Shown here: positions 25,454 through 33,796 of the stretch, piece by piece
Numbering within the stretch: the first letter of the stretch is position 1
Layout of the letters: every line of letters starts with the position of its first letter
DNA from: Deltaproteobacteria bacterium
GTDB taxonomy: Bacteria; Myxococcota; UBA727; VGSZ01
DNA: 64,000 nucleotides
Reading direction: 5' to 3'
Assembly (NCBI GenBank): GCA_020850995.1
Contig: JADZDP010000107.1
Span: forward strand, 1-64,000
Position numbers and translations under genes: made by a program
Notes under the pieces: model-generated
The model's database searches: none
What the model was told of the DNA's origin: nothing
What the model saw: only the letters and a program-made list of their open reading frames with translations

Positions 25454-28400
25454 CCCGCAAGATCGCCGCCACCCTCAAGGAGACCCGCTTCACGACCCCC
25501 GACGCGGTCGAGCAGGCGTTAGCCGAGGCCGGCGAGATCCAGCGCGCCGATCTGCAGAAGGCGCTCGAGGTGCTCCTCGAGCTGCCCACGTCGGCCAGCG
25601 AGAGCTACCGCCTTGGCTGCGCATTCTTCGTCGGCGCGGTCAAGCGCTTTCCGGATCGCGCGCTGTTCGCGCCGCTGGCGCGCGCCCTGCCGAAGGCGCC
25701 GCACCCCGCCGTGCGCGAGGCCATCCTGCGCGCGCTGCCCCTGGTCAACAACGTCGGTGACCACGGCTTGCTGGTGCAGCAGTTGCACGCCGAGAAGGAC
25801 GAGGCACGCGCCAACGCCCTCAAGGTGCTGGAGAAGCTCGCCGTGGGCCCCACCTTCGAGGCGCTGTGTGCCGACTTCCGCACCGGCGGACATGCCGCGC
25901 CGGTCAAGGCGCTCGGCGACGTCGCGCGTGCCTTCGGCGTGCGCGCGGTGCCGGTGGTGGCGGCCGCCATGGCCAGCAGCGACCCACGGGTGGTGGCCGC
26001 CGGGTTCGAGGTGGCGACGCAGCAGATCGAGCTCCCCGGCTTCGACCGCAGCGCGCTGTGGATGGCGGCCAAGGCGCGCGTGCGCGACGCCAACGAGGCT
26101 ATCGCCAGCGCCGCCATCAGCTGCGCCGGCGCCATCGCCGTCGATGACGGCGCCTACCTCGAGGTGATCGCCCCCGTGCTCGAGGACGCGTCGGTGCCCA
26201 CGGTGTGCGCTGCGCTGCGCGGCATGAAGCGCTTCCCCACGACGCGCGTGCTGGCGGCGTTGGAGGCGCGCCTGTTGCGCGGCCCCGTGCGCGTGAGCGT
26301 GGCCGCACTGCAGACCCTGCAGGACATCGCCACCGACGAGGTCATCCCGCCCTTGGTGGCGGCGCTCGGGCATCGTCGGCTGGCGGTGCGCACCGAGGCC
26401 GTCAAGGTGCTCAAGCAGCTGGCCGCGTCGACGCAGATCGACATCGCGCGCGCGGTGCTGTGGCTGTTGCGCAGCCGCAACTCCGAGGTGCGTCGCATGG
26501 CCAGCGAGGTGTTGAGCGCCATGCGCACCAGCGCGCCATCCCTGTGGCCGCGCCTGGTGGGCTTCATCCGCGACGAGGACTGGTGGGTGCGCGAGCGCCT
26601 GGCCGACGCGCTGGTGCCCATGGCGGGCGCGCAGCTCATCCCGCACCTGGTACCCCTGCTCGACGACGACAACGCCGGCGTACGACGCTTCGCCACGGCC
26701 ACCCTCGGGCGCGTGGGCGACGCCGCGGGGCTGGGCGCCCTCTTGGTGCGTGCGCGCGACGACCACGACTGGTTGGTGCGCGAGGCGGCGGTGCGCTCCA
26801 TCGGCAACATTGGCGACGCGCGCGCGGTGCCCTATGTGGTCAAGCTCATGGCCACCCCGGGCTTGGAGGTGGCGTGCCTCGAGGTGCTGACGGCCAGCAG
26901 GCGCGACGACGGCGCGGGCGAGATCCCGGGCTTGCTGGCACGGCCCGAGCGCGACGTGCGCATGGCGGCCCTGCGCTACGTGGCGGCGATCGACGCGCGC
27001 GCCATGGCCGACGAGCTGGTGCTGCGCCTGGCCGACCCAGACGCCGACGTGGCGCGGCTGGCCGGCGCCACGCTGCGGCAATGGGAGTACGGGGGCAACT
27101 CCGACCCGGAGCTCGAAGAGGCCGATCGCGTGCTGGCGCAGCTGCTGCGCCAGGTCGTGCAGGGCGACGCCAGCGACCTCATCCTCATCTCGGGGCAGCC
27201 GGCGTTCATGAAACGCCACGGTAAGATCGAGCGCCTGACCTCGCGCGAGCTGACGGCGGAGAACGTCTACGACCTGGTGGCGCCGCTCTTGTCGCCCGAA
27301 CAGGTGGAGCTGCTCGGGCACAAGACCGACGTCGACTTCTCGCACGAGAACCGGCGTGTGGGCGCGCGCTTCCGCGTCAACGTGCTGCAAGGTGAGCACG
27401 GCCTCGGCGCGGTCTTTCGCGTGGTGAAGAACGAGGTGCGCCCGCTGCGCGAGCTGGGCGTGCCGGCGGTGGTCGAGACCTTCGCCGAGCTGCCGAGCGG
27501 CCTGGTGCTCTTGGGCGGGCCACCCGGCGCCGGCAAGTCGACCACGCTGGCCGGGCTCATCAACGCCATCAATCAGAGCACCGCTCGGCACATCGTCACC
27601 ATCGAGGACCCCATCGAGGGCCTGCATCGGCCCGTCAAGAGCGTGATCACGCAGCGCGAAGTGGGCGTGCACACCAGCTCGTACGCCAGCGCGCTGCGCT
27701 CGGCGCTGCGCCAAGATCCCGACGTCATCTTGGTGGGCGAGCTGCGCGACCTCGAGACCATCAGCTTCGCAGTGGCGGCCGCCGAGACCGGTCACCTCGT
27801 GTTCGGCACCGTGCACGCCGTGGCCGCCGACAGCTGCGTCGAGCGTTTGATCAGCGCGTTCCCGTCGGAGCGACACGCGCAGATTCGCACCATGCTCTCC
27901 GACGTGCTGCGCGCCGTCGTCTGCCAGCACCTGCTGCCGCGGACCGACGGCGGGCGCGCGCTCGCGTGCGAGGTGATGATCAACACCGAGGCCATCGCGA
28001 ACCTGATCCGCAAGGGACAGTCGCACCAGATCGCCTCCACCATGGTGCTCGGCCGCGAGCTCGGCATGCAGCTCATGGACGATCAGCTCGCGGAGCTGGT
28101 GGCGCTCGGGCGCGTCGACATCATCGACGCCAACGTCAAGGCGCGCGACAAGAGCCGCTTCCCGGTGCCCGACGACGCACCGCTCGCGCGCAGCGCGGGC
28201 ACGGGGCCGCCGTCGACGGTGGTGGCGCAGCCGCTCGTGAAGCCCGCCCCCGCGGCTGCAGCTCCATCGGCGCCCACGCCAGCCACGGCGCGCCCCGTGA
28301 TGCCCGGCGCTGCGGCCAAGACGGCTGGTGCGCCGGTGCCCGCGCCCCTCCCCACGTCGACGCTCACGCCAGCCACGGCGCGCCCCTTGGCAGCAGCAGC

Positions 28401-28839
28401 ATCGTCACCCGCGGCCGCGCGCACGCCGCCGCCTGCACCACGCGCCAGCCCACCCGCGCAGCCGCCGCCGGTGCGCCCACCGCCCGCGCGCCCGACGCCG
28501 GCCGCGCCACCTGCGGCGCCGAGCCCGCGCGCGGCGCCGCCCCCGCAGGCCTCGGGCGCCGGCCGCGTCGAGCGCGTGGTCATCAAGCGCCCCGCGCTGG
28601 CGCCCGGCGCGGCGCGCCCCGCGACCCCGGCGGCGGCGCCGACGGCGACGCCGCCACCCACGATCATGGTGACGCCCGAGCTCGACCTCGACGAGCTGCG
28701 CGCGCTCAGCGCCGACACCATCGACGGCGTCAACCTGAGTCAAGAAGGGTTCGACGGTGACACGGCGCGCCTGCCCACCTTGGGCGACGCGGACGGGCAG
28801 CCACCGCCGCCGAAGGTGCCCGGCAAGGGGGGACGATGA
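25450..28839 (+). CDS. HEAT-repeat/PilT-like ATPase fusion
   Basis: Protein of 1129 residues. Residues 1-560 are HEAT-type helical repeats (recurrent AxxALxxLG patterns with Asp/Arg at turns). Residues 565-930 are a PilT-type secretion ATPase: Walker A GGPPGAGKST at 689-698, Walker B ILVGELRD at about 760-767, and ANLIRKGQSHQI matching the PilT C-terminal motif. PilT is normally about 350 residues and drives type IV pilus retraction as a hexamer. Residues 930-1080 are a Pro/Ala-rich tail, and the last 60 are acidic. The HEAT scaffold may link the motor to partners. It overlaps pilT by 4 nt. No pilin or other pilus gene is in the window, so any role in motility is inferred from the family. Confidence 0.88.
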   Translation: MTRKIAATLKETRFTTPDAVEQALAEAGEIQRADLQKALEVLLELPTSASESYRLGCAFFVGAVKRFPDRALFAPLARALPKAPHPAVREAILRALPLVNNVGDHGLLVQQLHAEKDEARANALKVLEKLAVGPTFEALCADFRTGGHAAPVKALGDVARAFGVRAVPVVAAAMASSDPRVVAAGFEVATQQIELPGFDRSALWMAAKARVRDANEAIASAAISCAGAIAVDDGAYLEVIAPVLEDASVPTVCAALRGMKRFPTTRVLAALEARLLRGPVRVSVAALQTLQDIATDEVIPPLVAALGHRRLAVRTEAVKVLKQLAASTQIDIARAVLWLLRSRNSEVRRMASEVLSAMRTSAPSLWPRLVGFIRDEDWWVRERLADALVPMAGAQLIPHLVPLLDDDNAGVRRFATATLGRVGDAAGLGALLVRARDDHDWLVREAAVRSIGNIGDARAVPYVVKLMATPGLEVACLEVLTASRRDDGAGEIPGLLARPERDVRMAALRYVAAIDARAMADELVLRLADPDADVARLAGATLRQWEYGGNSDPELEEADRVLAQLLRQVVQGDASDLILISGQPAFMKRHGKIERLTSRELTAENVYDLVAPLLSPEQVELLGHKTDVDFSHENRRVGARFRVNVLQGEHGLGAVFRVVKNEVRPLRELGVPAVVETFAELPSGLVLLGGPPGAGKSTTLAGLINAINQSTARHIVTIEDPIEGLHRPVKSVITQREVGVHTSSYASALRSALRQDPDVILVGELRDLETISFAVAAAETGHLVFGTVHAVAADSCVERLISAFPSERHAQIRTMLSDVLRAVVCQHLLPRTDGGRALACEVMINTEAIANLIRKGQSHQIASTMVLGRELGMQLMDDQLAELVALGRVDIIDANVKARDKSRFPVPDDAPLARSAGTGPPSTVVAQPLVKPAPAAAAPSAPTPATARPVMPGAAAKTAGAPVPAPLPTSTLTPATARPLAAAASSPAAARTPPPAPRASPPAQPPPVRPPPARPTPAAPPAAPSPRAAPPPQASGAGRVERVVIKRPALAPGAARPATPAAAPTATPPPTIMVTPELDLDELRALSADTIDGVNLSQEGFDGDTARLPTLGDADGQPPPPKVPGKGGR

Positions 28840-29927
28840 GCGCGCGCATCGACTCGTTTCTGGCCATCGCTGTGGAGCAGGGTGCCTCCGACCTGCACCT
28901 GCGCGCCGGCAACGTGCCGGTGGTGCGTCACGAGGGCGAGCTGGTCGAGATCCCGTTTCGCACGCTGTCGGACATCGAGGCGGGCAGCCTGATCGACGAG
29001 ATGCTCACCGAGGAGCAACGCGACGCCTTCCGACGCCACCGCGACCTCGACCTGCTCTACCAGGTGCCTGGCCTCGGCCGCTTTCGCGTCAACTGCTTCC
29101 AGCTGCACGGCGGACCCGGCGCGGTCTTTCGCATCATCCCGAAGGAGGTGCCGAGCCTCGGCGACCTCGGGCTGCCCACGGCGGTGGCACGCCTGGCGCG
29201 CCTGCAAAATGGCCTCGTGCTGGTGACCGGACCTACCGGCAGCGGCAAGTCGACGACGCTGGCGGCCATCGTCAACGAGATCAACCGATCGCAGCCGCGC
29301 CACATCCTCACCATCGAGGATCCCATCGAGTACACGCATATCCCCGCGCGCGCCGCCATCACGCAGCGCCAAGTGGGGCGCCACGTAGGCTCGTTCGCCG
29401 GCGCCCTTCGCTCGGCGCTGCGCGAGTCGCCCGACGTGGTGGTGGTGGGCGAGATGCGCGACGCCGAGACCATGCAGCTCGCGCTCACGGCCGCCGAGAC
29501 CGGCATCTTGGTGCTTGGCACGCTGCACACCTCGTCGGCGGCCAAGAGCGTGTCGCGCATCGTCGACGGCATGCCCGAGTCGAACCAAGACGAGGTGCGC
29601 GCGCTCTTGGCCATGCTGCTGCGCGGCGTGGTAGCCCAAGAGCTGCTGCGCAAGGCTGGCAGCGACGGTCGCGTCGCGGTCATCGAGCTCTTGCTGCAGA
29701 CCCACGCGGTGTCGACGATGATTCGCGACAACAAGGCGCACCTGCTCGAGGGCTTCCTCGAGTCGCAGCGACCGGCGGAGTCCGGCATGCAGAGCCGCGA
29801 CACCGCGCTCTTGCGCATGGTGCGTGACGGCCTGGTGCTGCCCGAGGACGCGCTCTCCATCGCTCGTCGCCCCGACCAGCTCAAGCTCGTGCTCGACGCG
29901 CTGGCGCGCGACGAGGAGGAGGCGTGA
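28836..29927 (+). CDS. pilT: PilT-type pilus retraction ATPase
   Basis: Protein of 363 residues, the usual PilT length. The N-terminal PAS-like domain (1-105; ASDLHLRAGNVPVVR) is followed by the RecA-like core with Walker A GPTGSGKST at 132-140, the Asp box (LTIEDPIEYTH), Walker B VVVVGEMRD and the His box (TLHTSSA). The canonical AIRNLIRE motif is changed to AVSTMIRD, so it may be a PilT paralogue rather than the main motor. ATG overlaps the previous stop and the next GTG overlaps its own stop, coupling three genes in translation. Confidence 0.88.
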   Translation: MSARIDSFLAIAVEQGASDLHLRAGNVPVVRHEGELVEIPFRTLSDIEAGSLIDEMLTEEQRDAFRRHRDLDLLYQVPGLGRFRVNCFQLHGGPGAVFRIIPKEVPSLGDLGLPTAVARLARLQNGLVLVTGPTGSGKSTTLAAIVNEINRSQPRHILTIEDPIEYTHIPARAAITQRQVGRHVGSFAGALRSALRESPDVVVVGEMRDAETMQLALTAAETGILVLGTLHTSSAAKSVSRIVDGMPESNQDEVRALLAMLLRGVVAQELLRKAGSDGRVAVIELLLQTHAVSTMIRDNKAHLLEGFLESQRPAESGMQSRDTALLRMVRDGLVLPEDALSIARRPDQLKLVLDALARDEEEA

Positions 29928-31354
29928 GTGATCCGCTGCTGAGCGCACGGGAGCTGCTGAACCACGGCGATGTCACTGGCGCCGAGCGGGTGTTGGCCGT
30001 GTCGGTCATCGACGACGACGCGCACGCCGCCCGTGCCACCCGCGCCTTGGTCGCCATCTGCATGCGCTCGGGCGAGGTCGGCTTCCGCGCACACCAGGCC
30101 TTCGACGCGCTCGCCGCCCGCGGCGCCGCTGGTCCGGCAGCGCAAGACCTGCTCTTCGAGGTCGCCGAGCTCTACCGCCACCTGCGCATCGACGACGCGG
30201 CGCTCGATCTGTACAACTCGATCTTGCAGGCCTGCCCCACGCATCTCGGTGCGAGACAGGCGCGCGATGAGCTCACGGGCAAGAAGGGCGGTGGCGCGCT
30301 GCCCGAGCTGCCGGACCTCGACGGCTTCGGAGCGCCGCCGGCCGCCGTCGTCACCGAGCCCCTGCCCCGCCCCCAGTCGCTGGCCGACGTGGAGGTGGTG
30401 CCGCTGGCGCCGGCCCCCGTCGTCGAGGAGCCGAGGCTCGCCGTGCCCGCGCCCAGCGCCGCGGCCCAGAAGAAGTCGCCGTCGGGCTCTGGCGGCAGCT
30501 CCGGGAGCGGCGCGGGCGCCGACGTGATGCGCGCGTTCCCACCAGGACACCGCATCGCCGGCCGCTACCAGGTGGTGGAGCGGGTGGGCCGCGGCGGCTC
30601 GGCCACGGTGCTCAAGGTCATCGACCACGAGCTCGACGAGACCTGCGCGCTCAAGGTCTTCCACCTCACCGGCGCCGAGGCCGACCTGCAGCGCTTCAAG
30701 CGCGAGGTCAGCCTGTCGCGCAAGATCGTCCACGAGAACGTCGTCAAGCTCTACGACCTCGGCAGCGAGGACGGCCACTACTTCCTCACCATGGAGCTGC
30801 TCGAAGGTGAGGATCTCGGCTCGCTCATCAAGCGCGCCATGCCCGCACCCGCGCGCGCGCTCACCTTGCTGATGGAGGCGTGCGCAGGGCTGCAGGCGGC
30901 CCACACGCGCGGCGTGGTGCACCGCGACATCAAGCCCGCCAACCTGTTCGTGCAGCGGGAGGGCCCGCTCAAGGTGATGGACTTCGGCATCGCCAAGCCC
31001 GCCGACGCGACCACGCTCACCAGCACCGGCGTCTTCCTCGGCACGCCGCAGTTCGTCTCGCCCGAACAAGTGCGCGGCAAGGAGGTGAGCGCGGCCACCG
31101 ACCTCTACTCCCTCGGCGTGGTCATGTACCTCTTGTTCACCGGCACGCTGCCCTTCACCGACAAGGAGATCTACGCCTTGTTGATGAAGCACGCCAACGA
31201 CGCGCCCGCGCCACCCACCTCGAGGAACCCCACCATCCCGCCGCTGCTCGAGGGCTTGATCGTGGCGTGCCTGGAGAAAGACCCGCGGCGGCGGCCCGAG
31301 TCGGCCGACGAGGTGAGGGAGACCCTGCAGCAGGTGCTCGCGCGGCTCGGGTAG
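29924..31354 (+). CDS. Ser/Thr protein kinase with TPR-like N-terminus
   Basis: Kinase of 476 residues. Residues 1-125 are helical and TPR-like; a Pro/Ala/Ser linker (about 130-205) follows. The kinase domain (about 210-476) has a Gly-rich loop (ERVGRGGSATV), the Lys of CALKVFHL, the HRD motif with Asp335, DFG with Asp353, and an activation segment with several Thr. It is complete, so activity is expected. No transmembrane helix follows, so it is cytoplasmic, unlike many PASTA-type kinases. Coupling to two PilT-type genes suggests it phosphorylates or responds to the motor. The GTG has a very strong GAGGAGG site. Confidence 0.9.
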   Translation: MSDPLLSARELLNHGDVTGAERVLAVSVIDDDAHAARATRALVAICMRSGEVGFRAHQAFDALAARGAAGPAAQDLLFEVAELYRHLRIDDAALDLYNSILQACPTHLGARQARDELTGKKGGGALPELPDLDGFGAPPAAVVTEPLPRPQSLADVEVVPLAPAPVVEEPRLAVPAPSAAAQKKSPSGSGGSSGSGAGADVMRAFPPGHRIAGRYQVVERVGRGGSATVLKVIDHELDETCALKVFHLTGAEADLQRFKREVSLSRKIVHENVVKLYDLGSEDGHYFLTMELLEGEDLGSLIKRAMPAPARALTLLMEACAGLQAAHTRGVVHRDIKPANLFVQREGPLKVMDFGIAKPADATTLTSTGVFLGTPQFVSPEQVRGKEVSAATDLYSLGVVMYLLFTGTLPFTDKEIYALLMKHANDAPAPPTSRNPTIPPLLEGLIVACLEKDPRRRPESADEVRETLQQVLARLG

Positions 31355-31394
31355 CGCCGGCGCGGCCGGCCCCGAGCTTGCTACACTCACCCCT

Positions 31395-32465
31395 ATGCCG
31401 CTCCTCGGCCTCTACAAGGCGCTCGTGCGACAACGCTACGAGACTGGCACGCGCGCCGACGAGATCCACCGCGTGCCCTGCGCCGACGGGGTGCGCATCG
31501 CCATCAAGCGCTTCCTGCCCCACCGCGACAGCGAGCCGCGGCGCTTGCCGGTCTTGTGCGTGCCCGGGCTCGGCGCCGACTCCACCAACTTCGACGCCCC
31601 CGAGCCCTATGGCCTGGCGCCCTGGCTCGCCGGCCGCGGCTTCGACACCTGGGTCATCGACCTGCGTGGCACCGGCATGTCGAAGCTGCCGTACCGCAAG
31701 TGGGTGGGCGTCACCTTCGACGACTTCGTGGGGCTCGATCTCGTCGCCGCCGTCGATCACCTCTGCGCCAAGAGCGGCGCGCCCGGGGTGATGGTGGTCG
31801 GCCACTCCATGGGCGGCCTCGCCTTGTACGCGATGCTCGCGCGCCAGCAGGCCACGCGCGTGCGCGCCGGTGTCACGCTCGGCTCGCCGCTCGGCTTCCC
31901 GCAGGGGTGGGAGGCGATGCCGCTCTTGCGACCGCTCAAGCGGCTGGGCGACATCGCGCCCGGCCTGCACCTCGAGCCCCTGTCGCAGTTGGTTGCGCCG
32001 CTGGCGTTGCGCTTCAACAGCGCCGCCCTGAAGCGCTTCCTGGTGCTCGACAACGTCGACACGCGCATGGCGCGCCGCCTGATGTACCGCGCGGTGCAGA
32101 GCATCCCGCGCGGCCTCATGTTGCAGTTCCGCGAGTGGATCGATCGCGACGTGTTCCGCTCCGCCGACGGCGAGCTCGACTACCGCGCGCGCCTGGCGGG
32201 CTGCGCGCTGCCCGTGCTGGTGGTGGGCGCGCCCCACGACGGCCTGGCGCGCCTCGACGCGGTGCGCCGCGCGTTGCCGCTCTTGCCGCACGCGCGCTTC
32301 CTCTTGGCCGGACGCGACGAGGGGATGTCGACCGACTACGGCCACATCGATCTGCTGTTCGGCCGCCGCGCGCACCAGGAGGTATTCCCACGCATCGCCG
32401 ACTGGCTCGGCGAGCACGATGCCGTGGCCACCTCCACACGGCGCCTGCGCGTGGTAGCTCTGTGA
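31395..32465 (+). CDS. Alpha/beta hydrolase
   Basis: Hydrolase of 356 residues. The nucleophile elbow GHSMGG holds Ser138; an oxyanion-type CVPGLGAD stretch lies at 55-62; the C-terminal VVGAPHDGLAR and YGHIDLLFG segments supply the likely acid and His. The build is that of lipase or esterase relatives of the abhydrolase family. No ribosome site is visible. A TACACT hexamer ends 7 nt before the ATG (31382-31387), so the message could be leaderless. Between a Ser/Thr kinase and rapZ, its substrate cannot be guessed. Confidence 0.82.
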   Translation: MPLLGLYKALVRQRYETGTRADEIHRVPCADGVRIAIKRFLPHRDSEPRRLPVLCVPGLGADSTNFDAPEPYGLAPWLAGRGFDTWVIDLRGTGMSKLPYRKWVGVTFDDFVGLDLVAAVDHLCAKSGAPGVMVVGHSMGGLALYAMLARQQATRVRAGVTLGSPLGFPQGWEAMPLLRPLKRLGDIAPGLHLEPLSQLVAPLALRFNSAALKRFLVLDNVDTRMARRLMYRAVQSIPRGLMLQFREWIDRDVFRSADGELDYRARLAGCALPVLVVGAPHDGLARLDAVRRALPLLPHARFLLAGRDEGMSTDYGHIDLLFGRRAHQEVFPRIADWLGEHDAVATSTRRLRVVAL

Positions 32466-32466
32466 C

Positions 32467-33411
32467 ATGGCCACCGTGCGCACGTCCGACACCGCCCCCG
32501 CCCGCGACGCCAAGCAGGTCGTGGTCATCAGCGGCATGGCCGGCGCGGGCAAGACCACGGCGGCGCGCGCCCTCGAAGACCTGGGCTTCTTCGTCGTCGA
32601 CAACCTGCCACCCACGCTCATCGAGACCCTGCTCACGCTCTCCGACTCGTCGGGCGGCGGGCTCTCCCGTCTCGCCTTCGTCATCGACGCGCGCGAGCCG
32701 CAGTTCCTGAAGGACTTCGGCCCCACCTGGGATCGCTTGCGCGCTGCCGGTCACCAACTGATGTTGGTGTTCCTCGACGCCAGCGACGACGCCCTGGTGC
32801 GGCGCTTCCAAGAGACGCGCCGGCGCCACCCGCTCGACGTGCGCGTCGACGAGACCGAGTCGGTGCTGCCCGCGCCTGCCTCCGAGGTCGGGCTGCGCAG
32901 CGCCATCGCGCGCGAGCGTGCGCTGCTCGCCGACGTCGCCATGCGCGCCGACGTCATCATCGACACCAAGGACCTGTCGGTGCACCAGCTCAAGCGCACC
33001 ATCGCGGAGCGATTCGGCCTCGATACTGAGCGGCGCCTATCGGTGACGGTGCTGTCCTTCGGGTTCAAGCACGGCGTGCCCACCGAGCTCGACCTGTGCT
33101 TCGACGTGCGTTTCTTGCCGAACCCCTTCTTTGTCGAGGAGCTGCGGCCCCTGGCCGGCACCGACACGGCGGTGCGCGACTTCGTGCTCGCGCAGCCCGA
33201 CGCCCAGGGCTTCCTCACGCGCGTCGACGAGCTGCTCGGCTTCCTGCTGCCGCGCTTCGAGCACGAGGGCAAGAGCTACGTCACCGTGGCGGTGGGCTGC
33301 ACCGGCGGTCGCCATCGCTCGCCGGCCCTGGCGGACGCCCTGGTGGAGCGCCTGGGAGCCCGTGGCGTGGCGGCCCGCGTGGTGCACCGCGACATCGGTG
33401 GTTCCGGGTGA
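32467..33411 (+). CDS. rapZ: RNase adapter/nucleotide-binding protein RapZ
   Basis: Protein of 314 residues of the RapZ/YvcJ family. Walker A GMAGAGKTT is at 23-31; FVVDNLPP, a VIDAREPQF strand and the HPL motif follow. The C-terminal SFGFKHG, DVRFLPNPFF and VGCTGGRHRSP signatures are all present. E. coli RapZ binds GlcN6P and steers RNase E to small RNAs; in other bacteria its gene sits in the ptsN/hprK/ptsH cluster, as here. The start has no good ribosome site. Confidence 0.95.
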   Translation: MATVRTSDTAPARDAKQVVVISGMAGAGKTTAARALEDLGFFVVDNLPPTLIETLLTLSDSSGGGLSRLAFVIDAREPQFLKDFGPTWDRLRAAGHQLMLVFLDASDDALVRRFQETRRRHPLDVRVDETESVLPAPASEVGLRSAIARERALLADVAMRADVIIDTKDLSVHQLKRTIAERFGLDTERRLSVTVLSFGFKHGVPTELDLCFDVRFLPNPFFVEELRPLAGTDTAVRDFVLAQPDAQGFLTRVDELLGFLLPRFEHEGKSYVTVAVGCTGGRHRSPALADALVERLGARGVAARVVHRDIGGSG

Positions 33412-33503
33412 GGGCCGCGAGGGCCGCGCGGGGTGCGGTTTGCGGGGGCGGTTCCGGGTAGACTGGGGCACGCTTGTCGGTCCGTGCTGGGGAACAAGGG
33501 ATC

Positions 33504-33785
33504 ATGGCCGAGCTTTCTACGCAGGTGACCATCGTCAACGAGCTGGGGCTGCACGCCCGCGCCGCCTCCAAGCTGGTGCAGCTCGCCTCCAAGTTTCCGG
33601 TGGAGCTCAAGATCGGCACCGAGGAGATGATGGTGAACGCCAAGAGCATCATGGGGGTGCTCATGCTCGCGGCCTGTCGCGGCACCGACCTGACGGTGAC
33701 CGCGCTGGGCGACGAAGAGCCGGCGCGCGCCGCGCTCGACGCCCTCACCAAGCTGATCGTCGAGCGCTTCGGGGAGGAACGCTGA
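33504..33785 (+). CDS. ptsH: Phosphocarrier protein HPr
   Basis: HPr of 93 residues. The phosphoryl-accepting His17 lies in GLHARAASKLV. The HprK target Ser48 lies in AKSIMGVLMLAA, so both control sites are intact. It receives phosphate from EI (next gene, 11 nt away) and hands it to EIIA-type proteins such as PtsN. The ATG at 33504 is preceded by GGAACAAGGG. Confidence 0.95.
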   Translation: MAELSTQVTIVNELGLHARAASKLVQLASKFPVELKIGTEEMMVNAKSIMGVLMLAACRGTDLTVTALGDEEPARAALDALTKLIVERFGEER

Positions 33786-33796
33786 CCAAGGGGATC

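Noticed and set aside
33131..33796. Upstream extension of enzyme I
   Set aside because: It overlaps rapZ and ptsH in another phase; the GTG at 33797 gives the normal EI N-terminus.
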